NCBI GenBank assembly: GCA_964642235.1
Contig: CAZXOP010000078.1
Coordinates: forward strand, 1 to 9,224
Direction: 5' to 3'
From: CAYSND01 sp964642235
GTDB taxonomy: Bacteria; Bacteroidota; Bacteroidia; Bacteroidales; UBA932
Length of the DNA stretch: 9,224 bases
Shown here: piece after piece, positions 1 to 6,501 of the stretch
Numbering within the stretch: the stretch's first letter is position 1
How the letters are laid out: each line of letters starts with the position of its first letter
Made by a program: the position numbers and the translations under genes
Notes under the pieces: generated by a model
What the model was told of the DNA's origin: nothing
Databases searched by the model: none
The model's input: the letters and a program-made list of their open reading frames with translations, nothing else

Positions 1-53
1 GTTGAGGTCAAGAGAGAAAGTGCCCTGGAGGGGCTTTTGATTCCAACCTCAAC
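1..53. repeat. Long imperfect inverted repeat at window edge
   Basis: GTTGAGGT at 1-8 is perfectly complementary to ACCTCAAC at 46-53. Inside it TCAA (8-11) can pair with TTGA (37-40), and a core of GCCC (22-25) and GGGC (31-34) encloses TGGAG. On the plus strand the core is preceded by AAAG and followed by CTTTT, so it could act as a weak terminator of a gene to the left. It could equally be a mobile or extragenic palindrome. Its left limit may lie outside the window. Confidence 0.45.
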
Positions 54-150
54 ACTATACCCCTTTACAGAAGGCTCTCTGGACGAGGTTAGATGTTGGG
101 GTCAGTAAAATGGGGGAGGTAATAGTGAATTGGTTTGATGGATTAGGAGA

Positions 151-170
151 TTGCGGAACGGAGTCCGCAA
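151..170. repeat. Perfect 7-bp hairpin, extragenic-palindrome-like
   Basis: TTGCGGA (151-157) and TCCGCAA (164-170) form a perfect stem around the loop ACGGAG. The flanks (GGAGA before, TGAC after) resemble the scattered extragenic palindromes with an ATTGCG...CGCAAT core seen in many bacterial genomes; that resemblance is from memory and untested. One copy is visible in this window. Confidence 0.5.
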
Positions 171-184
171 TGACACACCCCACC

Positions 185-260
185 ACTTGGGGCATAGCGT
201 TTTTTGGATATACCAGATAATAAGAGTGTTATGATTTTTACCGTTCCCCAAGTCATAACA
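185..260. other. Two interleaved 8-bp stems (possible pseudoknot)
   Basis: ACTTGGGG (185-192) is complementary to CCCCAAGT (246-253), and TGTTATGA (227-234) to TCATAACA (253-260). The order is arm A, arm B, A', B', which is the topology of an H-type pseudoknot; the stems share only base 253. A competing small hairpin, CCCCA (178-182) with TGGGG (188-192), would use the first arm. On the minus strand this lies about 60 to 130 nt past the yeiH stop. It may be a structured 3' UTR, a small RNA, or chance. Confidence 0.35.
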
Positions 261-316
261 TCAGATTCCGAAAATTAACTCTGGCTGATTAATAATAGCT
301 TCCTCTGAGTATAGCC

Positions 317-1528
317 CTACATACCCATCACTAACGGCAGGTATTTGTTTATCGCATAGCCTCCCGCGAGGAGCCAGATGAAGAGGATAAGGGCGAGGAG
401 GAAGGGTTTGATACCTGCTTGACGGAATTTATCAAAGGAGGCTTGGGTGCCGAGGGCTGTCATTGCCATTGTAAGACCAAAGGTATCGAGACTGTTAATG
501 GTTTTGATGACTGAGCCGTAAGTAGATTGAAAGCCCCCGCGAATTGAGAACCAGGTAATCAGGGAGTTAATCCCAATGACGACTAAGAACCAGATGGCAA
601 ACCATGGAATGGTTATCTTCCTCCCCCCTGAAAGGGAGGGGCTTGCCGCCGAAAGGGAGGAACTTCCCCCAGACGGGGCAGGACTTCCAGCCGACAGAGA
701 GGGTTCCTCGGACCTCCGCGCCCCATTGTTTTTCCTCCCCCTAAAAGAGAGGACTGCGCCTAAAATAATAAGGTATGGTGCCAAGAGGATGACTCGTATC
801 ATCTTGGTTATCACTGCTGTGTTAGCGATTGTTGCGTCAGCCATTGCATTGCCTGCCCCTACCACATGGGCCACTTCGTGCAGAGTGGAGCCGGTGTAGA
901 TTCCCATCTGCGCCCCTTCGAACCCGAAGAGACCTGAGCGGTACAAGAGAGGGTAGAGAAACATTGATATTGTCCCAAAAATGACGACGGTAGAGACTGC
1001 TACTGCTGCTTTATGAGGTTCAGATTTCAATACAGGTTCGGTGCCAAGAACTGCAGCAGCTCCGCAAATTGCACTACCGGTGGAGGTCAATATTGTCAAG
1101 TCGCGATCCATCTTCATTGCCTTTCCTACAAGAAGACCAATAACTACCACTGAGGTGACAATAACCACATCTATAACAATTGCTGATGCCCCTACCTCGA
1201 AGAGCTGTGTCAGGGTGAGGCGGAAGCCATAAAAGATAATCGAAGCACGCAAAATCTCCTTTGTGCAGAAGTTTATCCCCGGCACCCAAGTTTCAGGGAG
1301 GTGGTTCCTAAGGGTATTGGCATAGATCATCCCGAGGATAATTCCAATGATAAGGGAGCTGAGCTGCAGGCGTTTGAAGATCTCGAAGTCTGCTATATAA
1401 AATGCTGCAAATGAGAAGAGTGCCATAAGTAGAACTCCATTTAACTTATTGGCACGAGAGTGAATCATTACAGGGTGCGTGGTCTCCTTCATTGTTGATT
1501 TATATGCCTTAATAGCACATTCGGCCAC
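317..1528 (-). CDS. yeiH: YeiH/UPF0324 family membrane protein (putative sulfate exporter family)
   Basis: A polytopic inner-membrane protein of the UPF0324 family, which databases label putative sulfate exporters; the transported substrate is not firmly established. Family signatures are clear: FYGFRLTLTQ near residues 99-108, GSAICGAAAVLGTEPV near 151-166, VAVSTVVIFGTISMFLYP near 176-193, GSTLHEVAHVVGAGNA near 213-228, KITIPWFAI near 304-312 and LDTFGLTMAMTALG near 347-360. About ten hydrophobic segments are visible. At 403 aa it is longer than E. coli YeiH (about 349 aa), mainly through a Ser/Pro/Gly insertion at residues 276-303 in the loop before KITIPWF. The listed start is GTG (complement of 1526-1528). 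The ATG at codon 13 (starting at 1492) is at least as plausible, because the extra 12 residues are not family-like. It lies 72 bp downstream of a YeiE-like regulator on the same strand, with a LysR-type dyad between. Confidence 0.92.
   Translation of the reverse strand: MAECAIKAYKSTMKETTHPVMIHSRANKLNGVLLMALFSFAAFYIADFEIFKRLQLSSLIIGIILGMIYANTLRNHLPETWVPGINFCTKEILRASIIFYGFRLTLTQLFEVGASAIVIDVVIVTSVVVIGLLVGKAMKMDRDLTILTSTGSAICGAAAVLGTEPVLKSEPHKAAVAVSTVVIFGTISMFLYPLLYRSGLFGFEGAQMGIYTGSTLHEVAHVVGAGNAMADATIANTAVITKMIRVILLAPYLIILGAVLSFRGRKNNGARRSEEPSLSAGSPAPSGGSSSLSAASPSLSGGRKITIPWFAIWFLVVIGINSLITWFSIRGGFQSTYGSVIKTINSLDTFGLTMAMTALGTQASFDKFRQAGIKPFLLALILFIWLLAGGYAINKYLPLVMGM
620..703 (-). repeat. 4 x 21-bp in-frame tandem repeat within yeiH
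   Basis: Four consecutive 21-bp units encode, in protein order, the heptads PSLSAGS, PAPSGGS, SSLSAAS and PSLSGGR (residues 276-303). The last unit in protein order (620-640 on the plus strand) is itself partly palindromic, with CCTCCC (620-625) and GGGAGG (634-639). A diverged single copy lies at 734-752, encoding part of LSFRGRK. The array is much more GC-rich than its surroundings and sits in a loop between membrane segments, where length changes are tolerable. It expands a loop that is about ten residues in the E. coli protein. Confidence 0.85.
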
Positions 1529-1577
1529 GAAAGTAGAGGATATTCTTAGAAGAGAAACGAAAGAGTTTTTTATTACC

Positions 1578-1594
1578 TATAACCAAAAGTTATA
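1578..1594 (-). promoter_or_regulatory. LysR-type operator dyad upstream of yeiH
   Basis: TATAACCAAAAGTTATA is a perfect inverted repeat with 6-bp arms and a 5-bp centre. It contains the T-N11-A pattern of LysR-family binding sites (TAACCAAAAGTTA, 1580-1592). It lies in the 72-bp gap just after the regulator stop and about 84 bp upstream of the likely yeiH ATG (50 bp from the GTG), a normal place for activator control. The obvious ligand is the YeiE-like regulator encoded next to it. The arms are too AT-rich for an intrinsic terminator. Confidence 0.65.
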
Positions 1595-1600
1595 ATCCCG

Positions 1601-2491
1601 CTACTCTGCGTTTTCGACAGCAAAGTTTACAAAATGCTCGGCAAGGGGAAGAAGTGGTCCGAAGCGGGAGGCAAAACGGAATTTACGATTAAAAGAGAGG
1701 CTCGGAATCTCAATAACTTTAAGAACATCCCCCTTTAATTCGCGGAAAATGGAGCGTATGGAGAGAAAAGCAAGCGAGTCGGTATGTAAAATAAACTCCT
1801 TGATACTCTCTGTACTGCCGAGATTCAGGATAACATTTAGTGAAGAGACCGAAAGCCCGGCTGAGGAGAGAGCCCCCTCTATAACCTCAAGCGTCCCGGA
1901 GCCATGCTCCCTTAAAACCAATGGAAAAGCAGACAATTGCTCCAATGTAACCTCCTCTAAGGAGCCATATTTTCCGCGTGAGTCAGCCACCAACACTATC
2001 TCGTCATCTAAAAAATCGGAATAACGAAGCGAGGAGTTACTATGTAGCCCCTCAACTATTCCTATATCGATACTGTTTCCTAAAAGGGCTGCCTCGATGC
2101 TCTGTGAGTTGCCATCGATTAAAGTGAGTTTCACATCGGGATAACGGCGGAAAAAGAGTGCAAGAAGGGATGGTAGCACGTATTGACCAATGGTGGTACT
2201 TGCCCCTATTTTAAGCTCCCCTGAAAACTTACGGCTCAGTTGGTTCATCTCAAATTCTAAAAAACCATATTTGTCGAGGATCTCCACAGCATGGGAGAGA
2301 AAAAGCTCACCCGCAGGGGTTAAAGACATGGTGGTGGAGCTCCGCTCGAAAAGACGTACACCATACTGCTCTTCTAATTCCTTTATGTGGTTGCTTACGG
2401 CAGGCTGGGTAATATATAACTCCGCTGCAGCCTTAGTAAAACTAAGGTTCTTTGCTACCGCAACAAAAACTTTAAGACGATAATCAGACAT
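1601..2491 (-). CDS. LysR-type transcriptional regulator, YeiE-like
   Basis: A full-length LysR regulator (296 aa, the usual length). The N-terminal winged helix-turn-helix spans about residues 1-62 with the typical SFTKAAAELYITQPAVSNHIK recognition region and RLFERSSTTMSLTPAGELF wing. The effector domain (about 90-290) contains IGASTTIGQYVLP, DIGIVEG and LVLREHGSGTLEVIE, which closely match E. coli YeiE as I recall it. In enterobacteria yeiE is a neighbour of yeiH, and YeiE has been linked to sulfite response; both statements are family knowledge, and the ligand here is inferred. It is transcribed toward yeiH and may control it through the dyad at 1578-1594. The start ATG (complement of 2489-2491) is unambiguous because family homology begins within the first residues. 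Its 5' end faces the peptidase gene across a 63-bp gap. Confidence 0.93.
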   Translation of the reverse strand: MSDYRLKVFVAVAKNLSFTKAAAELYITQPAVSNHIKELEEQYGVRLFERSSTTMSLTPAGELFLSHAVEILDKYGFLEFEMNQLSRKFSGELKIGASTTIGQYVLPSLLALFFRRYPDVKLTLIDGNSQSIEAALLGNSIDIGIVEGLHSNSSLRYSDFLDDEIVLVADSRGKYGSLEEVTLEQLSAFPLVLREHGSGTLEVIEGALSSAGLSVSSLNVILNLGSTESIKEFILHTDSLAFLSIRSIFRELKGDVLKVIEIPSLSFNRKFRFASRFGPLLPLAEHFVNFAVENAE

Positions 2492-2496
2492 GACTA

Positions 2497-2504
2497 CAAA
2501 ATTA
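2497..2504 (-). promoter_or_regulatory. Candidate -7 element for the LysR gene, near leaderless
   Basis: Read on the minus strand, this is TAATTTTG, an exact match to the Bacteroidetes -7 consensus TAnnTTTG. It ends only 5 nt before the LysR ATG, so transcription would start at or next to the start codon. No good TTTG -33 element is seen at the expected distance. The match may be chance in AT-rich DNA. Confidence 0.3.
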
Positions 2505-2519
2505 CAAAACTTTTTGGGC

Positions 2520-2527
2520 TATATTTG
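2520..2527 (+). promoter_or_regulatory. Bacteroidetes -7 promoter element of the peptidase gene
   Basis: TATATTTG is an exact match to TAnnTTTG. It ends 27 bp upstream of the peptidase ATG, giving an expected leader of roughly 20 nt that is very A/T-rich (TTCAAATTAAAT before ATG) and lacks a Shine-Dalgarno sequence, as is usual in this phylum. A canonical -33 TTTG is not evident. As no promoter is seen at the start of the downstream operon, this one may also drive read-through into it. Confidence 0.6.
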
Positions 2528-2554
2528 TAAATTAAACAATTATTCAAATTAAAT

Positions 2555-4789
2555 ATGAGAAGACTATTTTCAATTTTAGCCCTATTGGTTTTTGGACTCT
2601 CTATTTCTTTCGCCCAAGACCTTACATTAAAAGACATTTATACCTCCGGTAAATACGCCCAAAGAGGAATCCGCTCCGTAAGATGGATGAGTGACGGTCT
2701 CTGTTACTCTTCACTTGAAGCAGCTAAAGAGGTTAAAGGTCGCGACTTAGTTTCATATAACCCTAAAACAGGGGAGAGTAAGACAATAATTTCTGCCTCC
2801 GCACTAATCCCCTCCGGAGCATCTGCACCTATGCTTATCGAAGATTACGAACTCTCTTCAGACAATACCAAGGCATTGATCTTCACAAATTCCAAAAGAG
2901 TTTGGAGGCTCAATACAAGAGGAGACTACTGGGTTTTTAACTTGGGAAGCGGGGAGCTAAAGAAGTTAGGACAAGGGTTGGAAAAGTTGGTGGGGAGTTA
3001 TGAGCCTTCTCGTATGATGTATGCAAAGCTCTCTCCGCAAGGGGACAAAGTGGGATTCGTCTATTTCAACAATATCTTCGTTGAGGAGATCTCCACAGGG
3101 GAGATTCAGCAGCTCACCTTCGATGGAAGCGACAGAATAATAAATGGTAATTTCGACTGGGTTTATGAGGAGGAACTCCATATCCACGACGGTTGGAGAT
3201 GGAGCCCTGACGGAAAGAGAATTGCCTATTGGCAGTTTGACACCGAAGGGACAGGGGTCTTCTATATGATTAACAATATTGACTCTCTCTACTCTTCGAT
3301 TATCCCTTTCCCCTACCCAAAAGCAGGGACTCCAAACTCCTCTGTAAGGGGCGGGGTAGTGGAACTTGCTACTGCCGTGACAAATTGGATAGACCTTCCT
3401 GGCGACCCTCGAAACCACTACCTGGCAAGAATGGATTTTATCCCTAACTCCAATGAGATAATGATTCAGCAGCTCAATAGATTACAGAATACAAACCGTG
3501 TCTTCGTGGTCGATGCCTCTACTCTCAATATGACCAATATCCTGACCGAAACCGACGAGGCTTTCCTCGATATTCATGACAATATCGTCTGGCTTAACGG
3601 AGAAAAACACTTTACTTGGACAAGCGAAAAGAGCGGTTGGCGACACCTTTATAAAGTTTCAAGGGACGGAAAAGAGTGGACACCGATTACCAAAGGGAAT
3701 TTCGATGTTATGAGTATCTGCCGCATAGATCCCAAAGGGGGCTTTGTCTATTATATTGCCTCACCTGACTCCCCTATTGACAAATATCTCTACCGCAGTC
3801 GTCTTGACGGGAAGGGGGCTCCTGAGAAAATCACCCCTGAGAACTTAGTCGGCACTCACTCCTATAACATCTCCCCTTCAGCACAATACGCTATTCACAC
3901 TTTCCAAAACAGCACCACCCCTCCCCTATATGAACTCTTGGAGCTTCGTGGGCACCGCACAGTTAAGGTTCTTGAAGACAATGCTGCTCTTAAAGAACAA
4001 TACGCTTCGCTTGGACTCGGAAAAAAGGAGTTCTTTAAGGTCAATCTCGGAGTCGGAGCAGAACTTGACGGGTGGATGATTAAACCTCGCGACTTCGATC
4101 CAAATAAGAAATACCCTGTAATTATCTATGTGTATGGGGAACCTTGGTCCTCTACTGTTATGAACGTCTGGTCTGGTGGGGAACTTTGGCACCAATATTT
4201 GGCTCAAAAGGGGATTGTTATCATGAGTTTAGACCCACGAGGGACCAATATGCCTAAGGGGAGAGAGTGGAGAAAATCTATTTATGGAAAAGTTGGTTCT
4301 TTGGGTCCGGAAGACCATGCAAAAGGGATTCAAAAGGTGCTCGATGAGACCCCATTCCTCGATGCTAACAGAGTAGGAATCTGGGGTTGGAGCGGAGGTG
4401 GTTCCTCTACCCTCCATGCTATGTTTAAATACCCGAACCTCTATAAAACCGGCATTGCGGTAGCATTTGTCTCTTCTCAGAACCTCTACGATACGATTTA
4501 CCAGGAGAGGTATATGGGACTCCCCTCTACAAACCCCGAAGGGTTTAAGAATGGTTCGCCCATTAATTTTGCTCAAAACCTCACAGGCAAACTGATGCTT
4601 ATTCACGGAACAGGTGATGACAATGTTCACTACCAAAGCTGCGAAATGCTTGTAAACAGACTCATAGAGTATAACAAGATGTTCCAGATGATGTCCTATC
4701 CCATGCGTAGCCACAGCATAAACGAACGCGCAAACACCTCCTACCACCTCTACCAAACCATGGAAAAATTCTGGATGGAGAATTTATAA
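2555..4789 (+). CDS. Secreted dipeptidyl-peptidase IV-like serine peptidase (family S9B)
   Basis: A prolyl-type exopeptidase of the DPP IV family, expected to remove N-terminal dipeptides (X-Pro or X-Ala) from peptides outside the cytoplasm. A signal peptide is clear (MRR, hydrophobic 5-18, likely cleavage after SFA at residue 20). The beta-propeller domain covers about residues 80-460 and includes the DWVYEEELHI motif with the Glu pair 205-206 that binds the substrate N-terminus in DPP IV. The alpha/beta hydrolase domain covers about 500-744. The predicted triad is Ser613 in GWSGGG, Asp688 in HGTGDDNVH and His720 in MRSHSIN. The nucleophile elbow reads GWSGGG rather than the more common GWSYGG. 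The length of 744 aa is normal for the family. No lipobox and no type IX secretion C-terminal domain are apparent. It is divergent from the LysR gene, and the next gene starts 3 bp after its stop. Confidence 0.93.
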   Translation: MRRLFSILALLVFGLSISFAQDLTLKDIYTSGKYAQRGIRSVRWMSDGLCYSSLEAAKEVKGRDLVSYNPKTGESKTIISASALIPSGASAPMLIEDYELSSDNTKALIFTNSKRVWRLNTRGDYWVFNLGSGELKKLGQGLEKLVGSYEPSRMMYAKLSPQGDKVGFVYFNNIFVEEISTGEIQQLTFDGSDRIINGNFDWVYEEELHIHDGWRWSPDGKRIAYWQFDTEGTGVFYMINNIDSLYSSIIPFPYPKAGTPNSSVRGGVVELATAVTNWIDLPGDPRNHYLARMDFIPNSNEIMIQQLNRLQNTNRVFVVDASTLNMTNILTETDEAFLDIHDNIVWLNGEKHFTWTSEKSGWRHLYKVSRDGKEWTPITKGNFDVMSICRIDPKGGFVYYIASPDSPIDKYLYRSRLDGKGAPEKITPENLVGTHSYNISPSAQYAIHTFQNSTTPPLYELLELRGHRTVKVLEDNAALKEQYASLGLGKKEFFKVNLGVGAELDGWMIKPRDFDPNKKYPVIIYVYGEPWSSTVMNVWSGGELWHQYLAQKGIVIMSLDPRGTNMPKGREWRKSIYGKVGSLGPEDHAKGIQKVLDETPFLDANRVGIWGWSGGGSSTLHAMFKYPNLYKTGIAVAFVSSQNLYDTIYQERYMGLPSTNPEGFKNGSPINFAQNLTGKLMLIHGTGDDNVHYQSCEMLVNRLIEYNKMFQMMSYPMRSHSINERANTSYHLYQTMEKFWMENL

Positions 4790-4792
4790 AAA

Positions 4793-6478
4793 ATGGAAAT
4801 AAAGGATTTAGAATATATAATAAAACAGGGAGAGGGTCTTCGTGTAGAATTTAAAGATGCCGAGGATGGTGTCCCTTCTTCTTTTTATGAAACAGTTGTA
4901 AGTTTTTCTAATACTGATGGAGGCACCATACTCTTAGGTGTAGATGACAACGGAGTAATTAAAGGAATCGACAAGAAGGCAGAAACCGTCTTAAAGAAAA
5001 ATATAATAACAGCACTAAATTCAAAAGATTGTATAGACCCACCTATATACGCTCTACCTTATACGATAGACCATCCCAAAGGCAAAGTTTTAGTTATTCA
5101 GATTCCTGCAAGTAGTCAAATTCACAATCATTCCGGCATTATATATACCCGTGATTTCGAGTGTGATTTGGATATTACTGCAAATCATCAACGACTGAGT
5201 GATATATATCTACGCAAACGTAATTTCTTTACTGAAGCAATAATATATCCACACTTAAAAATGGAGGATTTGGATGAAACTCTATTTGAAAAAGCTTTCA
5301 CACTAATACGCAATAATAAATCTGACCATCCTTGGCTTTTGATTGAAAAAGAACAGATGCTAAAAGAGGCTACACTATGGAAAAAAGATTTTCAAACAGG
5401 TCAAGAGGGACTTACCTTGGCTGCCGCATTGATTTTTGGAAAAGACGAAACTATCCAGAGCCTTCTCCCTGCTTATAAGGTCGAGGGAATGGTAAGGATA
5501 AATAATAAGGACAGATACGATGACCGTATTAATCCCCCATTACGCACAAATCTAATTGACACCTACCTTGCTCTTAAAGCATTCATAAATAAACATCTGC
5601 CTGAAAAATTCTTTATGGAGGGGGATCAACGTATCGATTTAAGAGATAAAGTTTTCAGAGAAGTGATTGGAAACGCAATTGTTCATAGAGAGTACACAAG
5701 TGCTTTATCAACAGATTTAATAATAACATCATCAGAGGTGGTAATAACGAACCCTAACAAACCTTATTCATATGGAATAATTGACCCGCTTGGTTTTAAT
5801 CCATACCCTAAAAATCCTAATATTAGAAAATTCTTTACAGCTTTCGGATGGGCAGATGAAATAGGATCAGGAGTAAGAAACACCAATAAATATTTACCAT
5901 TATATTCCCAGGGAGCTTACCCTGTTTTTTTGGAAAACAACATATTTAGGACATCCATCCCTTTGCGCTCCGCAACTCTTGGAGTGGTTGCAGAGAGTTA
6001 TATTACTTGGATTGGATTGAATAAAAAATTTTCCAATCACTTAAATAAGGGCTTACAAACCATCAATATATCAGTTGAATATTACGAATCTGATTGGGAA
6101 CAAGTGCTTTTACATTTGGTACCAAGCTGGCATCAAAAAGGTACTGAGCTATGCCATCTAAATTGGTCTGTATCACAACTACTTAACGAAGAGGAAATAA
6201 AAAAAGTACCCGGCTGGAATAAAAAAAGTACCGAGCTGCTCAAAAAGAAGAACAGATACTTAATAGGGATACTTAGCTTGTGTAGCTTGCCTATTGCAAT
6301 GGTTGATTTAATGTCTGCATTTGAATATAAGAACACAAAAACATTCAGAGACAATTACTTAAAACCCCTTAGAGATTCTGGGCTAATTGTCTTTACAACT
6401 CCTGATAAGCCGACTGACCCTGATAATAAATATATAATTACTCCACAAGGAAAGGCTTTTTTAGGGGGAATTTTTTAA
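4793..6478 (+). CDS. AlbA_2 (Schlafen-type) domain protein with GHKL-like ATPase region
   Basis: A 561-aa protein of the COG2865 type, often labelled RNA-binding or RecG-like transcriptional regulator; no biochemical role is established. The N-terminal AlbA_2 domain (about 13-130) shows EGLRVEFKDA, VVSFSNTDGGTILLGVDDNG and VIKGID. A HATPase_c_4-like region follows at about 285-392, with FREVIGNAIVHREY (288-301), VVITNP (316-321) and GWADEIGSGVRN (352-363). The C-terminal part (about 485-555) looks like a winged helix ending in TPDKPTDPDNKYIITPQGKAFL, typical of the family. A linker at 443-482 has duplicated peptides (VPSWHQKGTEL, VPGWNKKSTEL). Such genes are frequent companions of type I restriction-modification loci. 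It starts 3 bp after the peptidase stop, has no visible promoter or Shine-Dalgarno, and ends 23 bp before hsdM. It is visibly more AT-rich than the peptidase gene, which fits separate acquisition. Confidence 0.85.
   Translation: MEIKDLEYIIKQGEGLRVEFKDAEDGVPSSFYETVVSFSNTDGGTILLGVDDNGVIKGIDKKAETVLKKNIITALNSKDCIDPPIYALPYTIDHPKGKVLVIQIPASSQIHNHSGIIYTRDFECDLDITANHQRLSDIYLRKRNFFTEAIIYPHLKMEDLDETLFEKAFTLIRNNKSDHPWLLIEKEQMLKEATLWKKDFQTGQEGLTLAAALIFGKDETIQSLLPAYKVEGMVRINNKDRYDDRINPPLRTNLIDTYLALKAFINKHLPEKFFMEGDQRIDLRDKVFREVIGNAIVHREYTSALSTDLIITSSEVVITNPNKPYSYGIIDPLGFNPYPKNPNIRKFFTAFGWADEIGSGVRNTNKYLPLYSQGAYPVFLENNIFRTSIPLRSATLGVVAESYITWIGLNKKFSNHLNKGLQTINISVEYYESDWEQVLLHLVPSWHQKGTELCHLNWSVSQLLNEEEIKKVPGWNKKSTELLKKKNRYLIGILSLCSLPIAMVDLMSAFEYKNTKTFRDNYLKPLRDSGLIVFTTPDKPTDPDNKYIITPQGKAFLGGIF
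6119..6249 (+). repeat. Decayed 22-bp repeats in the linker of the AlbA_2 gene
   Basis: A GTACC-type unit recurs at 6119, 6141, 6206 and 6228, that is as two pairs each spaced 22 bp. Segments 6119-6150 and 6206-6237 are similar 32-bp copies with matching cores (GTACC..GCTGG...AAAAA..GTAC.GAGCT). AATAAAAAAAGTACC is exactly repeated at 6196-6210 and 6218-6232. Because 22 is not a multiple of three, adjacent units are read in different frames, while the 87-bp offset between pairs keeps frame and gives the similar peptides VPSWHQKGTEL and VPGWNKKSTEL. Confidence 0.7.
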
Positions 6479-6501
6479 GGATATTTATAAAAACGATAAA
6501 G

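Larger units (their letters stand above)
1..316. other. Non-coding, hairpin-rich region downstream of yeiH
   Basis: No open reading frame of useful length is visible on either strand; the few ATGs are followed quickly by stops. The stretch lies past the 3' end of the minus-strand yeiH gene and reaches the window edge, so it could also belong to an unseen neighbour on the left. It holds three structured elements annotated separately (1-53, 151-170, 185-260). No clear rho-independent terminator (GC stem plus long T-tract) follows the yeiH stop on the minus strand. Confidence 0.6.

Noticed and set aside
620..703. Short repeat array considered as CRISPR
   Set aside because: The units are directly tandem with no spacers, are in frame and coding, and no cas gene is present.
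576..899. 107-codon plus-strand open frame opposite yeiH
   Set aside because: It lies antisense to a clearly conserved membrane protein, and its Pro/Glu/Arg-rich product is just the other strand of the tandem repeat region.
1578..1594. Intrinsic terminator after the LysR gene
   Set aside because: The arms are only 6 bp and AT-rich, with a 5-nt centre, so the stem would be too weak; an operator fits better.
2966..3418. 150-codon minus-strand open frame
   Set aside because: It is antisense to the conserved propeller domain of the peptidase, shows no recognisable family and has no start context.
4229..4756. 175-codon minus-strand open frame
   Set aside because: It is the shadow of the catalytic domain of the peptidase, which carries the Ser/Asp/His triad on the plus strand.
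2555..4789. Peptidase as a functional part of the defence operon
   Set aside because: It is a secreted DPP IV-type enzyme with its own promoter and no known link to restriction systems; the close spacing is better explained by insertion next to it.
6133..6354. 73-codon minus-strand open frame
   Set aside because: It is antisense to the AlbA_2 gene and consists largely of the complement of A-rich repeats.
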